Shown: positions 24,975 through 36,390 of the stretch, in pieces
How the letters are laid out: each line of letters begins with the position of its first letter
Numbering within the stretch: the first letter of the stretch is position 1
Source of the DNA: Episyrphus balteatus
Taxonomy: Eukaryota > Arthropoda > Insecta > Diptera > Syrphidae
Direction: 5' to 3'
DNA: 64,000 bases
NCBI RefSeq assembly: GCF_945859705.1
Contig: NC_079134.1
Span: 118,916,620 to 118,980,619, forward strand
Made by a program: the position numbers and the translations under genes
Notes under the pieces: generated by a model
Told to the model about the DNA's origin: nothing
Database searches by the model: none
The model's input: only the letters and a program-made list of their open reading frames with translations

Positions 24975-26628
24975 AAGCCTGGTATGCAGCTCGCGCTAAA
25001 TTTTAGCTCCCATACAAATTATCGAAAAATTTTATCTGAGCTAAAATGGATTCCATACAAATTATCGATAACTTGTATGAGAATTTTATCTCAGCTAAAA
25101 TTTAGCGCGAGCAGCGTACCAGGCTTAAGCTGCCATCAGTCAAAAATAATTTTACTCCATTGTATTTTTATTTTGCAAAAGGGTTAGGGTATAGCAAAAG
25201 TGCAAGACCATTGTAAAATTTCAATCCATATATTTTGTTGTTGTAGTGTTATAAGATTTTACACTTTTGCAATGATACTAGACCAGTTGCATCGGATCGT
25301 GAATACCCCTATTAAGCTATTGCATAGATTTTAACGCAGGCCTGGGATGGGGTGCGATGTGCGAACCAAAAAATATAGTAACGAAAAATTATTACGCCGC
25401 ACACATGGATGGTTCACTAAACGTGTATGGTATGTGTGTACATGGTACGAATGTGCTTGCATGTATCAAGCAAGCGCTGTTTGTGTGAATGGTTTTTGGT
25501 TCAGACACTATATAAATTGTGTTAAGCCTGGTACGCTGCTCGCGCTAAATTTTAGCTCCCATACAAATTATCGAAAAATTTTATCTGAGCTAAAATGGAT
25601 CCCATACAAATTATCGATAACTTGTATGGGAATTTTATCTCAGCTAAAATTTAGCGCGAGCAGCGTACCAGACTTTAGACAACAAAGAAAGGAGTAAAGC
25701 CTGGTACGCTGCTCGCGCTAAATTTTAGCTGAGATAAAATTCCCATACAAGTTATCGATAACTTGTATGGGATCCATTTTATCTCGGCTAAAAATTTTCG
25801 ATAATTTGTATGGAAGCTAAAATTTAGCGCGAGCAGCGTACCAGGCTTAAGCCTGGTACGCTGCTCGCGCTAAAATTTAGCTGAGATAAAATTCCCATAC
25901 AAGTTATCGATAACTTGTATGGGATCCATTTTATCTCGGCTAAAAATTTTCGATAATTTGTATGGGAGCTAAAATTTAGCTCGAGCAGCGTACCAGGCTT
26001 TAAGGAAGAAGACCATAAATGCTGTGTCTGCAGAATAAATCAAAAGCCAAAAAAAAATTATCTGTATTTTATTATTTTCTTTTCTTTTGTTTTCTCTTCC
26101 CATTCTTCTGTTTCTTGTTCAACTTGTTGTGATTTGTGAACGAGTAAAGCGTTGCGTTGCGTTTCGATTGTAGAGAAAAAGTATTCTTGTGTTTTCTTAT
26201 TTTTTGGTCTGGAGAAGTTTATGACATGAGATTGTGTGTATGCATGTTTTCAAATGTGACCTTCTTGTTGAAGCCTGGTACGCAGCTCGCGCTAAATTTT
26301 AGCTGAGATAAAATTCCCATACAAGTTATCGATAACTTGTATGGGATCCATTTTATCTCGGCTAAAAATTTTCGATAATTTGTATGGGAGCTAAAATTTA
26401 GCGCGAGCAGCGTACCAGGCTTTATCGAAAATTTTTAGCCGAGATAAAATGGATCCCATACAAGTTATCGATAACTTGTATGGGAATTTTATCTCAGCTA
26501 AATTTTAGCTCCCATACAAATTATCGAAAATTTTTAGCCGAGATAAAATGGATCCCATACAAGTTATCGATAACTTGTATGGGAATTTTATCTCAGCTAA
26601 AATTTAGCGCGAGCAGCGTACCAGGCTT
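24975..26628. repeat. Array of 152-bp palindromic elements upstream of RpS23
   Basis: Five complete copies, each exactly 152 bp: 24975-25126, 25524-25675, 25697-25848, 25849-26000, 26271-26422, plus two partial copies fused at 26423-26628 and a half copy at 24623-24708. Ends AAGCCTGGTACGCTGCTCGC and inverse; the arms are near-perfect inverse repeats. Copies 3 and 4 abut. Each core carries TTATCGATAA, and arms carry TTATCGAAAA. Ends about 195 bp before the RpS23 ATG. Non-coding; likely a MITE family amplified locally. Confidence 0.9.
25063..26572. promoter_or_regulatory. Seven DRE (TATCGATA) sites
   Basis: TATCGATA at 25063-25070, 25612-25619, 25753-25760, 25905-25912, 26327-26334, 26466-26473 and 26565-26572. 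This is the fly DNA replication-related element bound by DREF; its CGATA core is also bound by the insulator factor BEAF-32. The sites lie at the centres of the palindromes. Regulation of RpS23 is inference. Confidence 0.55.
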
Positions 26629-26782
26629 TAACGAAAAACGACATCCAATCAAAAAATGTCTATCCAACAAGTTCACCCATGTGAACCCACAAATCAAATG
26701 CACATGTACTTCCCTTAACTTAACGAAACATTTGACTGAACTAAAAAAAAAATGGATGATCGGTGTGTTTTTTCAGCGCATC

Positions 26783-26791
26783 GTTCTTTTA
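26783..26791 (+). promoter_or_regulatory. Possible TCT-type initiator / 5' TOP of RpS23
   Basis: The pyrimidine run TTCTTTTA, 35-40 nt before the RpS23 ATG, resembles the TCT initiator (YCTTTY) that replaces the standard Inr in fly ribosomal protein genes. Inferred from position and motif only; the true start site is not known. Confidence 0.4.
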
Positions 26792-26823
26792 TTTCCGCCA
26801 TTGCCTGAAACAGTTTGCAAAAT

Positions 26824-28042
26824 ATGGGTGAGTTGAAATTAAAAGTTAATTTTTCGGTTTTCAAGTCGATTTCAATGAAAAAAAATTAATTTAATTGAAA
26901 TATCAATAAGTGAAACGTTTGCCGTATAACAAATTTTAATTATAAAGTGCCATTTCGGACGGTAAAAACTGTGTCGGTGTTCTTAGTGAAATTTTCCTAA
27001 AATTTCAGAAACACCCAAATCACAAAATATCTTACCCATCTATAAACTTTTCTATTCTATTGTGGGAATTAATAAATCAAAACTTATTATTAATTTCAAT
27101 GTATGTTTCATTTATTGTGTACGACGTAAAAAACTTATTCATTTGGTCAATTTTCTTTCATATGTGTGACCCGGTGAAAATGGCGACTTGTAGTGTAGAT
27201 ACATAGTCGTTTTGTGTATAATTGTCTATTTTTTTTTTCTAAAGTATTGCCTATTGTCTCCTTCAGGAAAACCACGAGGTCTGAGAACCGCTAGAAAGCA
27301 CGTCAACCACCGTCGTGACCAACGTTGGGCCGACAAGGACTACAAGAAAGCCCATCTTGGAACTAGATGGAAGGCCAATCCTTTCGGAGGTGCTTCTCAC
27401 GCAAAGGGAATTGTACTTGAAAAGGTGTAAGTATCTATTGAACGATTTTATATATTTATTGAAATAAAATAAAATGTACATAATTTATTGTGGACCTATT
27501 TTAAAATGGATGGTACAACCCGCAGTATATTTTTGTGTTTTTGTTATGTGAAAATGTCAAATCACAGGAGTATACTGTGAGCTGTTAAATTTGTTTACAT
27601 CATTGGCTTGACTCTGGAGATCAAATAAAATTGAATTAAATAAGTCTCTTGTTTGAAGGTAAATCTCTGATTGCTTTTGTTTGTCTTGATTGTTAATTTT
27701 CAGAGGAGTAGAAGCTAAGCAGCCTAACTCTGCCATTAGGAAGTGTGTCAGGGTACAGTTGATCAAGAACGGTAAGAAGATCACAGCCTTCGTACCTCGC
27801 GATGGTAGCTTGAACTACATCGAAGAGAACGATGAAGTCTTGGTTGCTGGATTCGGTCGTAAAGGTCACGCTGTTGGTGATATTCCCGGAGTTCGATTCA
27901 AGGTAAAGTATTTTATTGAAACTATTTATTAAAATTTTCTATAACTTATTTCTCTTTTTAATAAAAACAAAAGGTCGTGAAAGTTGCAAACGTTTCCCTA
28001 CTGGCCCTATACAAAGAAAAGAAGGAAAGACCACGATCTTAA
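26824..28042 (+). CDS. RpS23: 40S ribosomal protein S23 (uS12)
   Basis: Decoding-centre protein of the small ribosomal subunit. Exons: 26824-26827 (ATG plus one base), 27267-27426, 27704-27902, 27974-28042. The 143-aa product has the usual eukaryotic length and begins MGKPRGLRTARKHVNHRR. The conserved loop KQPNSAIRKC, with the proline that is hydroxylated in uS12 proteins, is intact, and the protein ends KKERPRS. Codon use is clearly more GC-biased at third positions than in the neighbouring genes, as expected for high expression. An initiator codon isolated in a tiny first exon is typical of ribosomal protein genes. No frameshift or stop, so this reads as the functional gene, not a retrocopy. 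Confidence 0.97.
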
Positions 28043-28087
28043 TTATCAAGTGATAGTTTACTTTTATACAAAAAACAACATGAAAAC

Positions 28088-28093
28088 AATAAA
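28088..28093 (+). terminator. Polyadenylation signal of RpS23
   Basis: AATAAA 46 nt after the RpS23 stop, followed by a T-rich tract. Confidence 0.75.
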
Positions 28094-28649
28094 TTTTTGT
28101 TTTTAAGGAATTTTTGTTTGTATTGATTTTAATAACTTGGTGATTTCATAATTTTTTGGAATCCTGGACAAATTTTAATAAACAAGTGTAGTGTTTGATT
28201 AAAATCAGTTAAACACATACACTAAGAAGGAAAGTACGTTTATCTACTTTTTTTTTAATTCAGTTGAACTGGCCTTGCTTATGGAATTAAAATTGAATTC
28301 TTTTGAATGAGGAATCTGGATATTAGTATCGGTGAAAAAATCTTGTCAAACTGATTGATAAACGGTGGATCGTATCAATTGCAAGCAACTTTGGTATTAA
28401 GTCGCGTCTTCATGAGTAGTTTTATTATAGGCTACTTTTAAAATTAACATTTTTCGAAAAAAAAAAATACTTCCTACTTTTCTTAAAGTATGAAATCTAC
28501 TACTTTCGATATTAGAATTCGAAAATGAAAATTTCGTATACGCTTTGGAAAAATTTGTTTTTACAACAAATGAGTAGATAAGTAGCAAAACTCGCTACAT
28601 CCATACCACAACCATTTTGAGAAAAAGCGAAAAACTTTCAAGACTTATG

Positions 28650-30956
28650 CTGCCGTGCTAAGCAAAAAGGGCGCATATCCATTTTTGTAGTTTTGAGATA
28701 AATGAATTTTGTGTTTCTGGATTTCGCACCCTTAAATTAATTATTTTAAAAAATGATATACCTATTCTTTTAAAAAAGTATTATTTTATGGCATTCATGA
28801 TTTTATTATATGTGGTGCATTTTAAGAGAAAATGGACATACGCCCTTTTTGCTTAGTAAAACACATAAGATGTGCAATGCCGTGCTTAGCAAAAAGGGCG
28901 CATATCAACTTTTGTAGTTTTTATTAAATTGAATTTTATTGTTTTTGGTTTTTGCACCTTTGAATTAAATATTTTAAAACATTTTAAAAGAATATGGAGA
29001 AACCTACGCCCTTTTTTAATAAGTAAAACACATAAAGAGTGCAAATGTGCTCTTTTGGATAAATGAAAAGATTCGGAAAAATTGCCATAATTTTGTATTT
29101 AACTTAATCCAATAAAATAAAAAATGTTTCATAACATTTCATAAGCAAAAATAGACATTAATTCATAATTAAAAAAAATAAAATAACAAAATAAAAATAA
29201 TAATTTAACATGAAATATACTAAGTAATTAACTAAAAATGGTTTAGCATTTTACTAAATAGTTTAAATTTTTTTGCTAATGTATCTCAGTCATTTTCCAA
29301 ACAAAACGGAAAGTGTTTTCCAGATATTAAGCCAGTTTTCTTTCTGGTAAAATGTGGCTTATTTTTTTGGATAAGATCTGTTTTTCTGGTTAGCGAGATA
29401 CCTCGGGCATTTTGATCCCATATTTTATGACATTTGCTTTCAGAAAACTTAATTCGTTATTACATACATAACACTTGGGTTTTACCACCAAGGGCAACAT
29501 TTTTTTTTATAGGATGCTTCAAATTATGACCGGTTTTTTCTGCTTTACTTTTACAGTCGCAAAATTTGTCATTAATCTGTTAAATCTTTTTTTTTATGCT
29601 TTCTAATCACTTTTATTCGAGAAGTAAATATGTATTTCAAATGGTTTAAGGAACTTGTCACTTCACTATCAATACTTGGCGGAAACTCATTTGCCTGAGT
29701 ACTGACACATTTGCGAACAACATAGTGACAAAATTGTTTTTTTTTTTATATTTTTCTATCAAAAAGATTGCAACAACAAATTTTTCGGGAAATTCGTGGC
29801 AAATTTTTAAAAAACTCCTGACAGTTCATTGTCATTACAATTTTTTATGATCCCACTACTTGACATTTCTAAAAAATATTTTTATGACACAGAATTTACA
29901 CAATTGTCAAGTGGTCATTTACAAAATTGAAATAGGTACCTGATGGTAAAAAGATTCGGCAAACATAAATATTATTATATTTTATCGTTTATTTTACATA
30001 CATATCGCACCCTCAGTGCAAAAGAGCGAGAACTCAAAAAAGTTCATTTCGAGAAAACGCTTCTGCAAAATACATACTGACTCTAAACTTTCCCCTATAA
30101 TTTTCCATGGGACAGCAATTTCCATAATGTCAAAGCTCTATTACAAGACCCATTATGTTTATTTTGTAGTTTTAATAAATTTATTTTTTAAAATTGTTTA
30201 AATTAGGAAAGAGTTTGACTTTTAATATAGTAGGAATTGGATAAAAACAGTCATAATCTTTCGAATTTTTCGTTTACGTTAACAACAAGCCCTTCAAAAG
30301 AAAGGTAATTTAAAAAGCAACATTTCCTCATCATTATCTCGAAAATCTCATTTTTTGACTTATCGCTCTTTTGCACTGAGGGTGCGATATATTAAATCCA
30401 AAAAAAAGTATTCAAATTTACTTTTGAAATAACGAAAACTACTTTTTAAATGGTTTTTATATCCTTTTCTTTGAAGATTGTTGAAGTCGTTTTTTTTTTT
30501 TTGATAATATTTTGTGTGTAGAAATTTTCAAAATTTTTCAAAAACGAATTAATCTACATATTTAAACAAAATTTTAATCCTTTTGAAAAATTTGATTTTC
30601 CAAAAAAAAAAAAATTTGAAATTAAAATTAAAATTAAAAAAAAATCCGAAATTAATATTTTTGAAAATTTTTCTTAATAAATACTGATTTTAAGTAAAAA
30701 GGCGTATGAACCAACAAAGTTGTGAGATACTAAGTAAAAATGGACTCATACGCAAAGAATTATGGCTTATGTGCCTTTTTTGCTTAGTATCATGATAGAA
30801 AATTGCCCTTTTTCATTTGCGGTTTTGGGCTAATTCAAGTTGGAAATGCGATTTTTTATCTCGCCCAAAAATAGAGTGCTGCTTAACGTTTTCAAATATG
30901 CCACAAACTCATTTTTTGATTTTTGGCTCATACGCCCTTTTTGCTTAGCACGGCAG
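28650..30956. mobile_element. 2.3-kb non-autonomous transposon with nested MITE
   Basis: Ends CTGCCGTGCTAAGCAAAAAG and inverse, flanked by TATG on both sides (28646-28649, 30957-30960). The subterminal word GCTAAGCAAAAAGGGCG recurs near 28660, 28846, 28886 and 30775. No transposase seen. AT-rich interior. Confidence 0.7.
30005..30387. mobile_element. TA-flanked MITE nested in 28650-30956
   Basis: 383 bp, ends TCGCACCCTCAGTGCAAAAG and inverse, with TA at 30003-30004 and 30388-30389. No coding capacity. Confidence 0.8.
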
Positions 30957-30982
30957 TATGGGGTAGTAGTTAAGCCCGATAT

Positions 30983-31214
30983 TTATCGCCATATTATTCA
31001 CTAGTTTAAAAAATACATCTGGATGTAAAGAAATTGATGTCAAAAATAAATCTAAATCCATAGTATTCACTATCACACAGAGAAAAAAATAGTCATTTTT
31101 AACTATTTTCATAGTTAAAATCGGGATAACTATTTTGGTTTTGGATTTATTTTTGACATTTGACAATTTTACATGTAGATGTATTTTTTAAACTAGTGAA
31201 TAATATGGCCGTTA
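30983..31214. mobile_element. Palindromic MITE (CCATATTATTCACTAG family)
   Basis: CGCCATATTATTCACTAG at the left, inverse CTAGTGAATAATATGGCCGT at the right; the arms include ATACATCTGGATGTA. Partial relatives at 53205-53276 and 60240-60515. Non-coding. Confidence 0.7.
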
Positions 31215-31560
31215 ATTTGATTTTTTTTTTTTTGCTTTTCCTAACTCGATTATCATCATGAAAATGATTGTGCTTAGACGATATTGATAGCTAAATATAA
31301 ATATGTAGGTATCGTCCTGAGTAAACTTTCACATTTGTAAAAATAATCGAATGAAATAAATTTTTTTTTATTTAGTGAATAAACAAGGCTTAAAATATTC
31401 GACCTTATAATTTCTAAATTTTAGCAATTGTGATTTAGAGAGCATAATAGCGACATTTATAATCGTACCTCGTAGGTACGACCTATTTATTTTGTGTTTG
31501 TTTCTTACAAAGACAAAAAAATTTATTTTTTTTTCTATTTTGGATTAAGATTGAATCAAA

Positions 31561-32338
31561 CTAAGGAGAAAAGCTATTTTTAAAAACTAAAACTTTGTTT
31601 TTTTATAGAAAAATATTAATCGGAATTTATGCTATTTTTCTTGCCCTTGCAATGTTTGAACAGGTGCAATTTCTGCACATGGTATAAAAAGACAAGGTAT
31701 GATCATTAGAGCCGCCATCTTACAAAATGGGGTAATAAGGTTTTGACATTTGGCATTTGGCAAAGTCAAAAGCAACAACAATTTCCAAGACAAATTTGTT
31801 TACAACAACAATTTCAATGGGCTGGGCTGTCAAAACCTTAAGTAGCCATAAGTTTTGACAGTTCTCGATACTGAGTTTTTTCTAATGATCATACCTTCTC
31901 TTTTTATACCATGATTTCTGCATACATCAAAATAAAAAGTATTAAGAAGCTCAACTCAAATATTACCGCCTTGGTTTTTTTTTTTCAAGAAAAAATATTA
32001 AGTTTTAAGGTATCAAAGAAAGAAAAATGTTCAAAAAGGATTTTTTACTTTTTCGGAAAAAATAATTAATTTTTTTTTCACAATAAAATTTTGTTCTTCA
32101 TTTTACTTTTTTTGCTTAAAGTTCTCAAAAACTAAGATTTTTTTCTTGAACAAAAATCAAGGTATTAATATTTGAGTTAAGCTTCTTAATTCTTTTTATT
32201 TCGGTTAATTATATTGATAATTGCAGAAGTTACACCTGTTCAAAAATTGCAAGGTCAAGAAAAATAGCATAGGTTCCGATTAATTTTTTTCTATAAAAAC
32301 CAAAGTTTTTTGTTTTTCAAAATAGCTTTACTCCTTAG
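31561..32338. mobile_element. Foldback element carrying a nested 236-bp MITE
   Basis: Ends CTAAGGAG and CTCCTTAG; long arms match in inverse (for example 31600-31668 with 32230-32300, and 31941-31985 with 32150-32200). The left arm is interrupted by 31678-31913. Confidence 0.7.
31678..31913. mobile_element. MITE with 9-bp target duplication
   Basis: Ends CATGGTATAAAAAGA and inverse; ATTTCTGCA at 31669-31677 and 31914-31922. A 9-bp duplication fits Mutator-like elements better than hAT. Non-coding. Confidence 0.8.
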
Positions 32339-32674
32339 GGCCATACCGTTTATGTGACGGTACACCGTACACTCCTCTTAATGTAAATTACTACAAACAA
32401 AATTGTCTACAATAAAAAATAACTCTATGAACGATAAAAGACCTATAAATTTTTTTTTTTTTTTAATATATTCACATTTTTGTTTTTTCATAAAACAATT
32501 TTATTTATTATTTTGGACTATTGGATTTTTCTCAACTTAACCCAATTAGTACTTCAATAAGCACTCTAAAGTATGCAATTTCACGATGACAAACAAGACG
32601 ATAGGGATTGAGTTACGGAGAGCAAATCAAAGACAATCACGTTTTCGATTATCGTTTTTATAATTGCGGAATGA

Positions 32675-32692
32675 CCCCCCCCCCCCCCCCCC
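32675..32692. repeat. Homopolymer of 18 C
   Basis: Eighteen consecutive C on the plus strand in otherwise AT-rich DNA. Length is uncertain, as such runs are often miscalled. Confidence 0.85.
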
Positions 32693-33593
32693 TCATTTCC
32701 TGCAGCAGTGCAAAATACATACGCGAAGTACTTCTTATTCCTAGCCTCTGAATAAATAAGAAAAAAAAACTTGTTTTATTAGCACAGTACTGTGTACTGT
32801 GGACGAAAGCAGCCTAATAAAAAACAGTGGAACAGTTACACTACAAAATTGGTCAAATTTATTTTCTTATTTCTGTGAAGATTCCATTTTTCTTTAAATA
32901 TTCCAAAACTATTTTCTGTGGGAGTTGCGAGAATTTCAAAAGAAATCTAACGCACAACTGTCAAAAAATCTTTGTTGAATATACTTAATCGCAATGCGTT
33001 GATGGGCGCCATAATTTCATCGGTAGAATCTCCCATATGTTAATCGGAACGGATACCTCGATTGGAAATTTTCCGATTTGTTGGAACTTAAATTGACTCT
33101 CTAAAAAAAAAAGCTCTAATAGACTTTTTTTTTAAACCGACCGACGCGAAAAAAGAAAGAAAACGATTTAAGTGTAGCATTTTTGATGAACCATTCAAAA
33201 TTTATAAAATTCTTAACTCAAAAACACAATGTTTCCCATGTAAATCATATTGCTCGAAAAAAAATCACAAAATCTGATCGATTTAAATGAAATTTTCCAT
33301 TCCGAACGGATTCGGTGGTTGTTTTTTCATGCCGAATATTATAATGCGTAAGTAATTAATAAAAAATTTTCATTGTGTTCTTCCTCCACGTGTTATGTAC
33401 AGGCCCTTATTGTATATTACCATTGAATAATTATATATAGAAGTGACACCGATAGTTTCTAGCGCTACAGAATTTTATTTTTTTCGGCAATCAGATGTAC
33501 TAAAAAATCCCCAGAGAGAATGGGGCTTGTCTTAGAAAATTATTTTTCCAAAAATTTGTTTTTAAAAAAGGAAATTTCACAAATACAAACGTA

Positions 33594-33812
33594 ACAAAAC
33601 AAATATCAAATAAAAATAAATTGTATCAACACGTCGACATCCTATAGTAGAAAAAAAAAATAAGGAAATTTTACTCACACATAAAACATAAAACAAATAT
33701 CAAACAAAAATAAATCGTATCGACACATCGACATCCTATAAATGAAAAAATAAAATAAGGAAATTTTACTCATACATACAAAATTACACAAATATCAAAC
33801 AAAAATATTGAA
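33594..33812. repeat. Tandem repeat, unit about 95 bp, 2.3 copies
   Basis: CAAATATCAAAYAAAAATA recurs at 33600, 33693 and 33789. The block CGACATCCTATA and GGAAATTTTACTCA repeats in step. Confidence 0.75.
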
Positions 33813-36208
33813 AAGTTAGTTGACATTATAAATGTATCCATAGTAACTCGAAACTAAAAACAAGAAATTTTGTATTAACGACGAGAATTTGAACAAAATT
33901 AAATATTATTGTTGTATATCCTAGGCACGTTATAGCTTATAGGGCATGAAAGTTACCCTTGTTTCAATAGTCCTATTAGCGTAGGTGACAAGGTGATTGC
34001 TGTTTAATTTTGCTTTCTGAGTTCGTATCCCCACAGAGATTGCTATTTTTTTTATATTATATTTTGTTTTGGAATATTATGAAATGCGTAACAATTAGAG
34101 TCTTTTTTTGCTGAATGGAAACTTAAGCATTTAATTACAACATAAATCCTTATGTGACAGTTTACGCCGAAGTCAAAATAGAGCCTTAAAATTTATGTTC
34201 AACATGAATTATTTAAGGTTCGTTTCAGCTAATGGCCCTTAAAGAAAAAAAGAAAAACGTTAAGAAAAACTCAATGTAATAATTTAAATGAGGTAAGAGC
34301 TCAAACCAATAAGTCGTTTTGGCTCAAACTTTTTGTTTATTTTTGATTCCAAGGAGGGAAATTTGAAATTTTTTAACGGCACCAACTAGAGATGCTGCAA
34401 ATAATGATTCGGTCGAATACCGAACATTCGACCACGCTTATATGTACAGTGCGGTTCACTTGGTTAGACGCACCAATTTTCGTTTAAATAAATTTCATTT
34501 TTTTTTGTGTGTGTGCAAGAATAACCAAAAAAATTGTATTTATTAGAATGGTTATTTAGTTCTTAATAGAAAAACAAAAAGAATTAGTGGGTGAGTGGAA
34601 GTTAACGGTACTTTTTAGTCCTTCTTGTCCTTGATGTAAGAAAAAGGGCAGCTTTTTTCGGTTCACATGATTAGACGCACACCTTAAATTAGTTAGTTTG
34701 GCGAGATCTATACAACTGATTTTTAAGATATAGTAGTTTTTTTTGAGATTTTCAAAATACTTTAATGCGAATATCTCAGAATCCTGACGTGATAGAATTT
34801 TTTTTGACTTCGGATTCTAACTCATCACATCAAATACTATAAGACAAGTATACTTTTGTTTCTAGGAGAAAAAAAAGCATTACAAGGCGGTTTAGTGAAT
34901 AAGATATTTATAATTAGAAAAATAGTATATAAAATTACAAAACACGTAAAAATTTTGTTTAATGTATTTTATTATGGTTTTCTTTACATATCCCTCTGTA
35001 GGCACACCTCTTTTTTTTTGACGTGATAGGCACACGGGTGCGAATTTGGTTTATGCTTTTTCATGTCGCTAGAACTTTTTTCGGTCACAATATTTTATAG
35101 AGAATCAAGCATGAAATTAATGTAGAATATTCCGAGGAATTCGAATATTGTATTCACATTTCCGAAAAAAAAAATATTTTCACCCTTATAAAGAAACTTT
35201 TTTGTGACTACTTTTTTGAAAAATCGTAATTTTTTAATTTTTGTCCTGCCATATTATGAGGAATAAGTACTTCAAATTTGAGCTCAATGCGACAAGTAGT
35301 TTTAATTTTATACAAGTTCAAATGAATCTAAAAGGATGATTTTTTAGAAACTACCCACATTTTTCAAAAATCATTTTTACAAAAATGGTACCTGATAGAA
35401 TTTTTCTGAAACCAGATTTAGATTTAAGAAAATCTAATCTTTCATAATATCAAAAAGTTATTTGAAGGAGAAAAAAATAGTTAAATTTTGCAGACCAGTG
35501 TAATCAAATTAAAGGTTCACTTAAATATTTAACTGAATTATACATATTTCTCTCAACCAATATAAACAATTTAATACTCAGATTAAAGGCTAAAGCTCGG
35601 CTAAATTTAATACTTGAGTTTCATAACCATAAAATTTAACCGAGCATTAGCTTTTAACCTGAGTTGTTTTTATACACTAGCCCAAAAAGTTTAAGGAACA
35701 AAGGAAAATTCGTGATAGCTCCAAAACAAGTACCAATTCGATTTGATTTTTTCTACTAAGATAGATTTTTAGAAAAAAAAAATTTCAAAATCGTTGGAAC
35801 CTTATAAATTAAAAAAAAAAACTCAAAAATAAAATTGGTATGCAATTTTGTAGAAATTACTAATCCAAAAACTATTATTTTCCCAAATTTTCTTTCTGTT
35901 TTATATCTAAACTATATAAATGCTTTTGTATAAAAAATTCGTTGAAAATAAATTGGTAGTTTGGCACGGTTCTACGGTAGGTTAATAATAATTTTAAGAA
36001 ATGTCCATGATTGCCCAAAAACTATTATATAATTTTTTTAAACAAAATCACTGGTACCGTTTTCGAGAAAATTAAACATTTCCTAAATTGGTTTATGACA
36101 GGTATCGTTATTTTTGATAAAAAAAAATTAGTTCTAAAAACCCCTATGGAGATTCTGCAAAAAAATGCTACATACCAAGTTTGATGTTACTCGGTAGATC
36201 CATTTAGC

Positions 36209-36390
36209 TGTTCCTTTGGGAGGTGGCAAAGTACTACTAATAGCTAACTAGCGATTTTCAATGGAACGCACTTTCAACGAATTCAATACAAATCGTATCC
36301 ACTCGGGAAGAAGAGCATGAGTAGGTAGATGATAGTACTAGATTAAACAAAAAATCTACTATTAGCAGACTACCACCTCCAGTGGAACAG
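36209..36390. mobile_element. Small foldback MITE
   Basis: CTGTTCCTTTGGGAGGTGG at the left, near-inverse CCACCTCCAGTGGAACAG at the right, with CTACTAATAG arms. The end resembles the GTTCCTTTGGAAA arm at 15334. Confidence 0.6.

Noticed and set aside
24975..26628. Regularly spaced palindromes that could suggest a CRISPR array
   Set aside because: Units are 152-bp foldback elements with irregular spacing, no unique short spacers and no cas genes, in a eukaryotic genome.
24840..26836. Open frames running through the palindromic array
   Set aside because: They repeat the same peptide because the DNA is repeated; no independent coding evidence.
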